Assembly (NCBI GenBank): GCA_905183005.1
Contig: CAJJDO010000003.1
Location: forward strand, 580,659 to 644,658
Direction of reading: 5' to 3'
DNA length: 64,000 nt
Origin: Paramecium pentaurelia
Lineage: Eukaryota; Ciliophora; Oligohymenophorea; Peniculida; Parameciidae
Below the pieces are notes generated by a model, which had not been told where the DNA came from, searched no databases, and saw only the letters and a list, made by a program, of their open reading frames with translations. Shown here piece after piece: positions 1-12,128 of the stretch. The first letter of the stretch is position 1. Each line of letters opens with the position of its first letter. Made by a program: the position numbers and the translations under genes.

Positions 1-641
1 TAATATCGATTTTTTTTTTTTGGAACTACATTATTTTAAAAGTACCTTGTGATTTTGAGAGTTAATTTGTGTTAAAATGAATAATAATAATAATTCAAAA
101 GATTCTTCTAATATTATTTTTATCTTACTTTTGAATTTTAACTTTTGAAATTATAAAGGATATGTTGAAGTTGATATATCCAATTTCTTTATCAAATTTT
201 TCTTCTAATGCTGATCGCTTTTGTTGAAATTTATTCATATTTCCAACTAAAAATTTTATCATTTTAGCTATCCGATGTATCAAATTTCAAAGTGCCTTTG
301 CAAATACGTTTCTTGGGTATTTTTTGTTTATTAATGAATAAGGGTATGAAGAGATTACAGTGGAGAAAATTATTTCTTTATAACAAATTTTATATATATT
401 AAAAATTTGAGAACATTATGAAAATAATTATATGGAAATAATCATATTTTTTAAAATGAGAAATATGTAAGGTACAATTAAATATTTTAATGGAAATTTA
501 AGGTGAGCTGGGGAATCCATATCATTGTTATTTGATTTATCTAATAAATTTAATACTTTAGTTCTTTTTTCTAAATCTATGAAAAATTCTACTGAAATAC
601 TAAATTATATCGAAGTATTGTTTAAACTTCTCTATATTATT
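1..641 (-). other. Gene-poor 5' end with possible minus-strand coding remnant
   Basis: I see no complete gene here. On the minus strand a frame without TGA runs from about 640 to 285 (it contains VEFFIDLEKRTKVLNLLD), is stopped by a TGA, and resumes from about 260 to 90 (it contains MNKFQQKRSALEEKF). The coding strand is purine-rich as in real genes of this window. It could be the 3' end of a gene or a decayed relic; no family is recognised. This is also the true upstream flank of the protease gene, because the second copy of that gene sits behind an assembly join. Confidence 0.25.
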
Positions 642-1782
642 GTAGTTAGATTAAAAAATAGAGATAAGGATTAAAATTTTTATCGCTCTATTTTTTTAAC
701 TTATTAAATTTAGCAAATCAATAATAGACTTTAAATATATACTAGGATTATTATATAAACATAATTTAATCTATATATTTGATTTTACTTTCAATTTTCT
801 TGAAAATGTTCGGTAAATTATTCAATAACCAGAAAAAATTATAAATTTGTTACTTTAATCATAAAACTGATTAATGTTGTTAATAAAAAAAGAGATTAAT
901 CATTTGATTTTATAGTTAATAGTTTTTATCATTAATTCAAGCAATCTTTGCAGGTAGATGCATAATAAATAATTAATTAAATGAAAATAATTTAGATATT
1001 GAATTTGTTGACTTATGCTTTATGTGCAACCTTCTCAAGTACAAGTCTAAGTGATACTTTGCATGAAAATGGATCAATCTATGGATGGAGAGAAGATGAA
1101 TAAAAACTATTCAAAAATTGGGTGTAAGAATATCAAAAAACATATAACAATGAATTCGAAATGATTTATAGAATGGAAGTTTTTGTGCAGAACTATAGAT
1201 TAATGAAGGTATTTAACAGGTTAATTGTAATTTTAGCATCATAATGAATAATTACCAAAAGATGTATGGGGATTAAATATCTTCGCAGATGAAACATCTG
1301 AAGAGTTGATGGATAAGCTCTTTATGAAGAAAGATTTCGATGAACATTATGAGACATTTAATGAAGATGATATCAATGCAATTAAAAGTGATGCTTTATC
1401 TCATAATTCTTTTTTATAAGCTGATAAAACGGTGAAGGTTGTTAAAAAAGTAGTGAAAAAATCATCTACAACTTCTAAAGCATAGAAAGCAACACCAAAG
1501 AATCCTCCTAGCTTAGACTGGTTAAAATAAGTAATTTTCTTTTTATTAATTCTTAGGTTACAGAAGTTTAATAATAAGGAAGATGTGGTAGTTGTTGGGC
1601 ATTCGCAGTTTAAGATGTTGTAATAAGTAGATTGGCTATTAATAATAAAAACAAACTTGATTAATTATCAAAGACACATTTAATTGATTGTGCTGATGGA
1701 AATACAGCAGGATGTGATGGAGGTTCAGTCAGTGATGCATTTGATTTTATCAACAAATATGGAACTGTTTATGAAAAAGACT
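642..1782. repeat. Direct repeat copy 1 (1,141 bp, assembly-join duplicate)
   Basis: The 1,141 bases here recur, identical as far as I can compare by eye, at 1784-2924. A single N at 1783 separates the copies. The repeat carries the promoter region and the first two thirds of the papain-family protease gene. A perfect repeat abutting a lone N is what a scaffolder produces when two overlapping contigs are joined without merging, so the repeat is most likely not biological. Confidence 0.9.
981..1782 (+). pseudogene. Truncated duplicate of papain-family (C1A) protease
   Basis: This copy begins with the same ATG, signal peptide, two short introns and active-site Cys block as the full gene at 2123-3307, then stops at the N at 1783 inside the sequence following the DGG motif. 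It lacks the catalytic His and Asn. It is very probably an artefact of contig joining and not a second locus; the true gene is 981-1782 continued at 2925. Confidence 0.8.
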
Positions 1783-1783
1783 N
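1783..1783. other. Single-N assembly join
   Basis: One ambiguous base lies exactly between two identical 1,141-bp segments. It marks a scaffold join with an unresolved contig overlap. Confidence 0.9.
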
Positions 1784-2924
1784 GTAGTTAGATTAAAAAA
1801 TAGAGATAAGGATTAAAATTTTTATCGCTCTATTTTTTTAACTTATTAAATTTAGCAAATCAATAATAGACTTTAAATATATACTAGGATTATTATATAA
1901 ACATAATTTAATCTATATATTTGATTTTACTTTCAATTTTCTTGAAAATGTTCGGTAAATTATTCAATAACCAGAAAAAATTATAAATTTGTTACTTTAA
2001 TCATAAAACTGATTAATGTTGTTAATAAAAAAAGAGATTAATCATTTGATTTTATAGTTAATAGTTTTTATCATTAATTCAAGCAATCTTTGCAGGTAGA
2101 TGCATAATAAATAATTAATTAAATGAAAATAATTTAGATATTGAATTTGTTGACTTATGCTTTATGTGCAACCTTCTCAAGTACAAGTCTAAGTGATACT
2201 TTGCATGAAAATGGATCAATCTATGGATGGAGAGAAGATGAATAAAAACTATTCAAAAATTGGGTGTAAGAATATCAAAAAACATATAACAATGAATTCG
2301 AAATGATTTATAGAATGGAAGTTTTTGTGCAGAACTATAGATTAATGAAGGTATTTAACAGGTTAATTGTAATTTTAGCATCATAATGAATAATTACCAA
2401 AAGATGTATGGGGATTAAATATCTTCGCAGATGAAACATCTGAAGAGTTGATGGATAAGCTCTTTATGAAGAAAGATTTCGATGAACATTATGAGACATT
2501 TAATGAAGATGATATCAATGCAATTAAAAGTGATGCTTTATCTCATAATTCTTTTTTATAAGCTGATAAAACGGTGAAGGTTGTTAAAAAAGTAGTGAAA
2601 AAATCATCTACAACTTCTAAAGCATAGAAAGCAACACCAAAGAATCCTCCTAGCTTAGACTGGTTAAAATAAGTAATTTTCTTTTTATTAATTCTTAGGT
2701 TACAGAAGTTTAATAATAAGGAAGATGTGGTAGTTGTTGGGCATTCGCAGTTTAAGATGTTGTAATAAGTAGATTGGCTATTAATAATAAAAACAAACTT
2801 GATTAATTATCAAAGACACATTTAATTGATTGTGCTGATGGAAATACAGCAGGATGTGATGGAGGTTCAGTCAGTGATGCATTTGATTTTATCAACAAAT
2901 ATGGAACTGTTTATGAAAAAGACT
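1784..2924. repeat. Direct repeat copy 2 (1,141 bp, assembly-join duplicate)
   Basis: Second copy of the segment at 642-1782, offset by 1,142 bases. Only this copy continues into the rest of the protease gene. Confidence 0.9.
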
Positions 2925-3307
2925 ATAGAGAATATGATCAGAAAGAAGGTGAATGTTCAAAACCAAAAGGATCAATTGGATATAAACAATTTAAATCTGT
3001 GGTAGGGTTAAGCAAATTCACTAATAATGAAATTGAAACTGCAATGTAAACAGGTCCAGTTACAGCTCTTATGTATGCAGATGAATCCTGGCTAAGATAT
3101 ACATCTGGAATTATTAATACTTGTGGATATCCAAAAGTTTCTAATTACTAACATGTTGTTTCATTTATAGCATATGATACTTAAACATGGTTTGCAAAAA
3201 ATTCATGGGGACAAAAATGGGGAATGAGTGGTTACTTTTCAGTGTAAAAAAATGGGGATGCTAATTGCCTAGATAAAATAAAAAAAATTACATATCCGAT
3301 TATTTGA
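2123..3307 (+). CDS. Papain-family cysteine protease (C1A, cathepsin-like)
   Basis: Secreted or lysosomal cysteine endopeptidase made as a zymogen. It has 376 residues after removal of two introns of 28 and 26 nt. Seen in order: a hydrophobic signal peptide, an I29-like inhibitor prodomain (WGLNIFADETSEELMDKLF), then the mature enzyme with GRCGSCWAFA (catalytic Cys), CDGG, the catalytic His in NYQHVVSF and the catalytic Asn in KNSWGQKWG. In-frame TAA and TAG codons fall at Gln positions, including the oxyanion-hole Gln region just before GRCGSCW, and the gene ends at TGA. A Lys/Ser/Thr-rich linker separates prodomain and mature chain. The occluding features of cathepsin B are not evident, so it is closer to a cathepsin L-type enzyme. 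The 5' part is duplicated upstream as an assembly artefact. Confidence 0.93.
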
Positions 3308-3466
3308 ACTATCATGAAATATGATTCTAAAATATCAAATGTAAATTAAGAATTTTAAATAATTATAATAAATAAATGTATTTTTATGACTTCTACTAAT
3401 TGAATAATTCATGGTCTTCTTTAAATTAAATATTTCAATTTATCTGTATCAGATCCTTGAATACTT

Positions 3467-4452
3467 TCAAATAATTTTTAAGCCTTTAATAAATTTAAAT
3501 TATACATGATGAACGTTGTGTGAAATAGCAGCTGGATAAATTGATGGATCAGTGTAAGCCAACATTATAAATGTGTTTTCTGTAAATTCATCTATATAGA
3601 CAGTAAATTTCTCTGATTTTACTGTTATTGCTTATATATTTGCTTATGTTTTCATACAAGTCAACTTAAATTGCTTTATTATATTAGATAATCTCTCATA
3701 TTTTTAGATATCTATATATTAAATCTGATTAAAACCTTTTTTCTCAGTTGTTTCCTAAAAATCAATAATCAAGAAAGTTGATTTTTCAAATAAAACAACT
3801 TCCTCACAACTACAAGTTTGGCAAAAGGCTTTCAAACTCTCCTTTATAACATTTATATTAGGTATCAAATTCTGAACAATCTAAGACCAAGCCTTATATA
3901 GAGTTTCATCCCAAATAGAGGTTGAAAACACATCTTTAATTTCAATATTTAAGCCATCTGCTCTTTGAATAATCTCTTTGTATTTTCGCTAAGAATATAA
4001 AATGTGATAATACTTCAAATACAATTTTTCTTTCTGATTCTTTTATTTTATCAAATTTGTGAATCAAAACAAATACAATAGCTCCAGGAGAACATTCTGA
4101 TAAACTTGTTACTGTAGTTTTAAAATCATTCAATTCCTTAATGAATAGATCTCCTTCTTTATCAACATCAAACACATATATCAAAACTTCAACATTAGAA
4201 AATATTGTAGATTTCTATGTAGTGAAATACTCTTATAATAGTTTATCCTCAAAATAAACTAAATATTATTACTTATCCACCACAATCCCATAAATTTATC
4301 TTAAGATTTCCCATAAATTTAAATGAATTTTGATTTACATCTACAGTCAATCCAATCTACATAACTTAATTTGGAGGGGTATTTGCAAAAATAATTGAAT
4401 GCATTGAAGTTTTACCCACTTTATGTTAACCCATAAGTAACATTTTCTTCAT
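3467..4452 (-). CDS. Rag family small GTPase (RagA/RagB, Gtr1-like)
   Basis: Rag GTPases form RagA/B-RagC/D heterodimers on the lysosome or vacuole and signal amino-acid sufficiency to TORC1. The protein has 311 residues after two 25-nt introns, close to the usual ~313. Near the N-terminus is the P-loop GQHKVGKTS in the context LLMG, followed by the Rag-specific NLWDCGGQ (G3), VLIYVFDVD and HKFD, which replaces the usual NKxD exactly as in RagA. The C-terminal half contains SIWDETLYKAW, EVVLFE and LSNIIKQFKLTC, matching the roadblock-type dimerisation domain. The ATG at 4450-4452 gives MKKMLLMG. A partner RagC/D gene is not in this window. The gene converges with the protease gene upstream (160 bp between stops). 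Confidence 0.92.
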
Positions 4453-5193
4453 TTTATTTTCGTTTTAACTCATTTTAAATCAATAATGATAAAAAAAATA
4501 ATATACATTAGAACAATATAAAAATAAAAATATATAAATAAGTCATATCTTCTCTAAAAGAGAAATATTAGATATTTAAGGAATCGATACTGTAAATTTT
4601 AATAATTACATAATACATTATAAGTGTACCCCCTTCTTAGAAGATAAAGAAAATCATATAAATATTAGACATTAATTAATAAAAAAGGTTAGATAATATG
4701 AGGTAAAGTAAAATGATATATTTTAAATGATTTAATGACAAGAAAATATATCTATAAGAAATTTTCATTTAAATAATCAATAACTAAATCTTTAAATTAC
4801 ATTTTTAATTGATTGATAATGATTGATAAAGAGATATAAGTTGATTAAAATTTTTATCTAATTAATAGAGTATTCAAATAAATATTATAAATTGAGAAGA
4901 AAATAATTAATGAGATTCAGGAAAAATAAATATTATAAGACAACTTTTAGTTTATGAAGGATTGAAACTTTATATTAAATGTAATTCAATAGAAATAATA
5001 ATCAGAAATATTAAATAAATATTAATCAATCATACTTATTTTAAATGTTTATGTATATAAATAGGATAATGTAAGTATAAATTTATCTGAAATATACTTA
5101 GATGAGTTAAACGAATTCCTCAGATGGTTTATTTATTCTCTACATAAATTCAGAAATGTTTATATTTTATGAATTAATAATATTAATATATAA
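4453..5193. other. Intergenic stretch with a possible coding relic
   Basis: AT-rich spacer between a minus-strand and a plus-strand gene, so it holds their divergent promoters. A reading frame at 4870-5172 on the plus strand looks protein-like (for example LSEIYLDELNEFLRWF) but is cut by a TGA at 4963-4965 and has no convincing start. It may be a relic of an old gene copy. Nothing else is recognisable. Confidence 0.3.
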
Positions 5194-6138
5194 ATGTCAC
5201 AAGCTTCTTTTACTGGTTTTATTTCAATAGAAGACATAAAAAAACCAAAATATGATATCAATCATCTGTTAGATCCTAATTATGATTCATATGTTAGAGA
5301 TATATTGCCTATTAAAATTTAAAACTTTGAAATTAAGAGACTTGAATGGGATGACTTTACAGGTGAACCAAATAAAGATTCACCTTGGATTGCTCATAGT
5401 TATTGGAATATTCATTATGAATTACCTAAGAAAGAAATAAGTAGAGCTTCTTCAAATTAGAAATAATCGCCAACAGTTACTAACCAGAACAATATTAATG
5501 CAAATTTAAATCAATAACCTTAAAAATTTTAATTGTCACCTAAAAATTAAACTTAAATCACTAAATAATCTTCTGACAGAGTTAATGTCAAATAATAATC
5601 GCCAAAGCTACCTCCAAAAAGACCACTATAACAAGATAATAATTAAAATAGAACTAATAGTAGACTATAGAACTAAATACCAGCTCCATCTCTTAGAATA
5701 GCAAGTCTTTAAGGAGTCAAAAGATAATCATAATAGAAAAACTAAACACCTAAATAAAAATCTTCTAGAAGTAATTCTAATAATGCTCTTATGAAACAAT
5801 AATCTCCAAGATAATCATTAAATGTCTTAGTTTGTTGTAAACTTATGGAGAAGTCATGGACTAAATCAAATTAGTATGATGATTTACTAGAACATGAAAC
5901 TGGGCATTATTTAATTGGATGTTTATGTGCTCTAGAATTTAAAAGAAAAGCAGAATAGATGGAATTAGGAAATACAGAAATTAAATAATTATTTCAAAAG
6001 AATTTTAGAACATTCCTTAAAATAGAAAAGGATTATGATGAAGAAACAAGCCATTATTGTAATTGGAGAATGTAAATGAAATGGAATAGAAAAATTAAAG
6101 AACAACTTTTGTTGTATGAAATGTATTTTAATAATTGA
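5194..6138 (+). CDS. DUF922-type protein with HExxH zinc-peptidase motif
   Basis: 314 residues, no intron. The N-terminal part (about residues 45-77) reads IKRLEWDDFTGEPNKDSPW, which matches the opening of the DUF922 family (W-x-D-F-x-G-x-P...SP). The C-terminal part contains SWTKS followed by LLEHETGHYLIG, the family's HExxH metallopeptidase-like signature (HETGH), then a basic helix rich in Lys and Glu. Between them, residues ~85-200 are a low-complexity Gln/Asn/Ser/Pro/Lys segment, full of TAA and TAG codons. DUF922 is best known from bacteria; peptidase activity has not been established for the family as far as I know. No signal peptide is visible, so it is probably intracellular. Function here is an inference from the motif. 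Confidence 0.7.
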
Positions 6139-6798
6139 TGTATATAAAGTCTTTATTACTTTATTTATAAACACTAATGTAGAATATAAGCAATTAAATT
6201 GTAATTGTATTCCTTTTTTCAATTCATTTTATTTAATCATATTATTAAAATTTAAAATCCTTATAAATTTAGTGTCATTCTTTAATTTTTATTTTATAAA
6301 CAACAAAGCAGTTGAATTGCTTATAGATTTTATTATAAAATATCATATTATTTTTTAATTTCAGTATATAATTATTCATTTATTCTAACTTCTTTTATTG
6401 AATATAATATCTTATCATAATAAAAAATTAATTTGATTAATCTTTATTTTTATTTTGTAGAATTAAAAATATAAATTGATAATTAACATAAAATTTTGAA
6501 ACTCTACCAAAATATATTACATTATATCCCCTTATTATCTTCGATAAATCTATTTTTTTAATATAATTAACAATCAGTTCAATTATTAAAAACTACAAAT
6601 CTAAACTTAATTGTGAGTCTTAGAAACTTAAAAATTGAATTAAACATTAATTATCATTTTTTATATATAGAATTATTTGAATTTTTTTGAATGTAAAATT
6701 TAATTAAGTGATCCATTCTTTTTATTTCATAGTGTGGCAAACGGTTGTAATAATATTGTATTAATATATTATAATAAATATTAATATTTAATAAATTA
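6139..6798. other. AT-rich intergenic spacer
   Basis: About 660 bases between two plus-strand genes. Short frames occur on both strands but none has a credible start and composition. I see no RNA gene or repeat. Confidence 0.5.
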
Positions 6799-7787
6799 AT
6801 GTATAAAGGCTACCCGACAGAAGTTAAAAGCAGCGCAGGGTAGAGGATAACAAGACCATATAGTTAATAAAAGTATCTTTTAAATTAACTTAGGGAGTAT
6901 ATAGATATGAAGTCTTCCCTTAAATAGTAATCGCAATCTTGTGAAAAATCCAACTAATCCACAATACTAAAAGGCAAAGTGTCTAACAAATAATAGGTTA
7001 AGAACAAAATGAAACCAACATAAACGCGATTTTAATTTTAATAACCTTAGAGTTTATAAACAACTCATCGTTATAATGATTCTCCATATGTAAAGCCTCA
7101 TTAATAATAACAATTATTTGAGTTATAGAAAACTATAATGGCTGATTCTAACAGAGTGGGTAATATAGTGAATCAAATGAAGTTTCACTCATAAACAAAA
7201 AAAAATCCATAACAGCCATAAAGGCAACACAAATCAAATTAAACAAATTGCTAAGAAAAATAATCCTAGAGTTTAAATGGTAGTTTCGAACTAAAGAAAA
7301 GAATTTTTACTACCAATTAGGATGTTACTTCAAAATTAAATATGATTACAAAATCAAATAGAGCATAATCGGTAATGGATGAATATAAAACCACTGCTAT
7401 AGAACTGTAATAGACGATGAAAATACCAGAACCAATTCTGCCTTAAAGAATTATACCATATGATTCTGAGTAAAATACTATATTTAATATATTAGAACTG
7501 AATTCGAAGGATACAGAAAAGGAGATTTTTTAACTTTTGAATCAGAAGATGAAAGTGAAAATGAGGATTTCTTAAGAAAAGCAGGAATTGAACACTTTTT
7601 AAAGAATTTAACAGATAAGGAAATTTTGTTATTGGAAAAATATATATATTTAAGAAAATACGATATGATGGCTAGAAATCCAAAAACATCTAAAAGAAAT
7701 GAGCAATTCTTAAATAATAATACTTCAAGAACTTCATAATAATATTAATAATAATTTTGCAAAATTAGTAGATAAACTAAAAAATGA
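6799..7787 (+). CDS. Hypothetical Gln-rich protein with acidic C-terminal domain
   Basis: 320 residues with one 26-nt intron near 7470. No family is recognised. Residues 1 to ~220 are basic and rich in Gln, Asn, Ser and Lys (opening MYKGYPTEVKSSAGQR) and look disordered. After the intron comes an acidic patch (TFESEDESENEDFLRK) and a helical segment (LKNLTDKEILLLEKYIYLRK), then a Gln tail. The start codon is chosen as the first ATG of the open frame. It could be a cytoskeletal or nuclear linker; this is only a guess from composition. Confidence 0.7.
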
Positions 7788-7841
7788 ATTTATAATTATA
7801 ATTATTTATATAAAATTTTCTTATTATTCTTATTATTTTAA

Positions 7842-9014
7842 TCAACTGTTAAATTTTGCTGTTAAATCTTCTGATTTTTTGACAGAATCTACATGATCAA
7901 ACACTAAATTGTAGGCCTTTTATACAACTTCAATTTCAGATTATCTAATAGATCATTAATAATACCTTTAAGTTTATCTGCTGACATATGCTTAATGGTA
8001 TTACTCTTATTATTCTTTAGTTAATTGTAAAAGTTCTTCTGTAATTGGAATATCAATAAGCAATTGTTCTTTTTAAGCCAAAACAATTTTCTAAAATAAA
8101 ATAATTTAATGCTTCTACCTATTGATTCAACTTGTCATTAAATTATTAATTTAAGTTTTCAAGATCTGTTGACAATCTTTTTCTAAGAGTTTCAATTTCA
8201 CTCATAGAAGTATCAAAATTTTAAGAGGCAACTTCTTCAGCTGCAATATCTTCGCTTAAACTCTTACTGGCACCATCCCTAATTTATACGAGTTTCTCTA
8301 ATATTCTTTAGACAGTTGGGACATCAAATTTAGTTGTTAGTTTTATTAGAATAGTAACAGGGTGATTGGGACCAAATTATTCATGACATTCAGCATGAAT
8401 TTATGTTAAAATAGCTTATCTATCTTATTCTGAAGTCTATTGATCAACTGCTCTACTCAATTTTTCAATGATTAGGTTTAATGCATTAATAACTTTATTT
8501 GCTTATTCAACTCTTCTATTATAAGCTTTGATATCAGCAGCTCTTGCATTTCTAATGAATTGTTCTTATTCATTAAGAATTGCTAATTGTTTTTCATAGG
8601 TTAAGATAGTTTCTCTAAGAATGACCAATAATTCAGCTAAGGTCTAAATTAATACATTAGCATTAGCTAGATCTGTATTTAATCTTGAGAGATCATCTTC
8701 TAATTCATTAATATTCTAATCAAAAACTGCCATCTATCTTGAATGTGCTACATCATCGTCTACTTAATCTTATTTTAATGAATCCAATAATTCTTAAATA
8801 AGTTTCAAGACTTCATCTACTTATCCTCCTGTTTCTAATTTAATTTATACTAATTCCTTCAATTAATCACTATATGGACTTTGGCCAAACTATGGTATTT
8901 AATGGTTGAATATACTTAATGAAACGATTTCATCAATAATGAGGCTTATGGAGTCATAGCTGATAAGCAAACTCCAATTGTCAATGCCAATATATTAAAA
9001 CGGATTAAGCTCAT
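7842..9014 (-). CDS. Trichocyst matrix protein-like secretory granule protein
   Basis: The predicted product opens with a signal peptide (MSLIRFNILALTIGVCLSA) and is otherwise almost pure coiled coil, with long heptad-like runs such as DDLSRLNTDLANANVLIQTL and RAADIKAYNRRVEQANKV. The span fits a ~370-residue precursor, the size of Paramecium trichocyst matrix proteins, whose processed products crystallise into the trichocyst core. A 26-nt intron follows the signal region. It lies 68 bp downstream of a similar gene in the same direction and probably arose by tandem duplication followed by divergence. Family assignment rests on architecture and not on an aligned signature; another secreted coiled-coil protein is possible. 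Confidence 0.62.
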
Positions 9015-9082
9015 TATTAATATAATAAAATAATTATTAGAGAGTGTAAATGATCTATATATTATTAAATTGGATTTATATT

Positions 9083-10277
9083 TCATTCATTTTAAACTTA
9101 TTTTCTAACTGCATCACTTAAAGTATATTAAGATCTCTCATATGAATCAACTTTCTAATATTTTTATAGAATATTAATAAATACCCTATCATTAACATAG
9201 TCATCAACTCTTTATTTGAATTTATCTTCAGAAGTTCCTACTTAAGTAGAATAGATTCTGTAAACATCAGTAAATAAATTAAGTTCTTCTTATAATCTTG
9301 CTTTATTTTTATTATATTGAATTTCTTCATTTTTTAAGTCCTATCAATATTTTACTTTTTGTGTACTTCAATAGCTCTTTATTGTTATTATTGTAAGGCA
9401 ACTCCTTTTTCTCTGCAATTAACAGCAGCTAATCTTGCCTAAACTAATTGTTCTTCTAATTTTATGAGATTATTTTATTCAGATGAAAGATCATAATTAA
9501 TTTATTCATTTTCTATATCTATAGCTCCTTTGAAATCAGCCAGAGTAACTCCAGTGGCTATTTCAAGATTTTATACATTTTTTATTTGTTCTCTAATATA
9601 TCTTTCCATATCATTAAGCATTTCAATTAATTAACCTTTAACTGTATTGAGATTTCCTTATGAAGAAGGTGTAACTTGATTCCAATCAATAAACATGGTA
9701 TCAGCAAATTCATGTGCTAATTCAACAAGTTCTGATATTTTAGCTGATTTGTACATAGTTAAAAACTTTTCAACATAAGAACCATATCTATTTAATTGAT
9801 TATTATCTAAATTTTAAAGAGAGTTTCTCAAAAATATTATCAATCTTAAAGTCATATTATCATTTTTGACTCTTTCAATATAATTTGAGGAATGAGTGCA
9901 TCTACTTTAATTGAGATATTATACCTATTAGCATCTAAAGTTTGAATTCTTTTTGAATTATCAACAAGTCTCTTTTATAAATATGCAATGTATTTATTTG
10001 TTTTATCAATATCAGATTCTCTATCAGAGACAGATTTATCTCTACTTGCGCATAAAAAGTTTTATTCTTAATAGGCCTTACCTAAATTGAATATTATATT
10101 CTCTTTGAGCTAAAATGCTTATTAAAATCGTACATTTTTGGAGACCGTATAATCTGTATTAAGGGCTGTAAGTTCAACAGCTGATGCCCCTTTTAAGTCA
10201 GCCAATAATTTCTCTACAGTATCAACTTCATTTTGACACATTACACCAATAACTAGTAATAGGAATAGGGTCTTCAT
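9083..10277 (-). CDS. Trichocyst matrix protein-like secretory granule protein
   Basis: Starts with a clear signal peptide (MKTLFLLLVIGVMCQ) followed by an acidic helical region (VDTVEKLLADLKG). The body is coiled coil with Gln-rich stretches and ends with LSDAVRKQVQNE before TGA at 9083. Size is about 380 residues. Same architecture as the neighbour at 7842-9014 and as the gene at 13176-14269. Its start codon is only 31 bp from the start of the divergent zinc-finger gene at 10309, so the two must share a tiny promoter. I did not resolve every intron. Confidence 0.6.
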
Positions 10278-10308
10278 GCCGTTTTTTAATTTTTTTATAT
10301 TATAATAA
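10278..10308. promoter_or_regulatory. 31-bp shared divergent promoter spacer
   Basis: Only 31 T/A-rich bases separate the start codons of the matrix-like gene (minus) and the CCCH zinc-finger gene (plus). Any promoter elements and both 5' UTRs must lie here or inside the coding regions. Confidence 0.4.
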
Positions 10309-11211
10309 ATGAATTTTCCTTAAGATTAAAATAAAGAAACAAGTATATTTTACAAATCAAAACTTTGTACCCATTGGTCAACAAGTAACATAATTTATTA
10401 TATTTGTGTAGAAGGACATTGTGCTAAATAAGAAAAATGTAATTATGCCCATGGAGAAACTGAATTGCGTCATATACCGCAAGAATATTTGACTCATCCT
10501 CACACTAATAACTCTAGTGCCTTTTCTATTAACAATGAAGGATAGACAAATATGGCTGTCATCCAATAAAACTCAATATAGGGATAACTTTTAAATCCTT
10601 TTTGGAAAACAAAAATTTGTAATTTCTACCTTCAAGGAAAATGTAGAAATATTATTGATTGCAATTATGCTCATGTTGAAGATGAGTTAAGAGATCCCAA
10701 TAGTCAAGCATGTCAATCAATTCAAAACATTCTAAAATTACAAGATCCTGTATATAGACTCTAATTACTAAATTATAATGCTTAATTTCAAAAGAATTTA
10801 TTGGAGCGTGCCAAAACAATATTTGATTAAATAAGGAAAATGGAATTAATACACAAAAACAACAATGATATTTAAGATATGCTTGAAGAAGCAAAATTAT
10901 TGATTTTTTAAAAAGAAATCGAATAAGCAACTTTGAAAATCATTGAAATAATGTCATTACCTGATTTAACTTTAGATGAAAGAGAATAACATTAAGAAAT
11001 TAAAAGTAAAATTAAAGAATCCTTTGAAATTCCATAAGTTTAATTTCCAACCACATCTAAATATCCACCTGAAGATATTGAAAAAATGAAATAATTAATG
11101 GAATAAGAATAAGGACAGCGATTACCTATTCCTATGATACCTACAATCAAACCATTTCCTAATCATTAATAAGTTTATTAGGATAGATGCAGAAATCAAA
11201 AATTAACATGA
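10309..11211 (+). CDS. Tandem CCCH zinc-finger protein
   Basis: Predicted RNA-binding protein of 291 residues with one 27-nt intron at 10385-10411. Finger 1 is KLCTHWSTKGHCAKQEKCNY followed by AH, a perfect C-x8-C-x5-C-x3-H that is only formed when the intron is removed. Finger 2 (CNFYLQGKCRNIIDCNYAH) is C-x7-C-x5-C-x3-H. Each is followed by a short acidic helix (ETELRH, EDELRD). A coiled coil and a Pro/Gln-rich tail follow. CCCH tandem fingers of this kind bind AU-rich or other single-stranded RNA in mRNA turnover factors; the specific role here is unknown. Confidence 0.88.
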
Positions 11212-11276
11212 TAAAATTATTATGTAAATAAACACATAATTTTATTATAATTTTATATTTAATATTAAAAATGCTT

Positions 11277-12117
<841 letters not shown>

Positions 12118-12128
12118 AAATTAATTAA

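Noticed and set aside
642..2924. True tandem gene duplication of the cysteine protease
   Set aside because: The copies show no difference and are separated by exactly one N that also coincides with the end of the repeat; an assembly join is far more likely.
5989..6358. Overlapping frames of 77-80 codons on both strands around 6.0-6.36 kb
   Set aside because: They are shadows of the 3' end of the DUF922-type gene or run through AT-rich spacer with hydrophobic, low-information composition.
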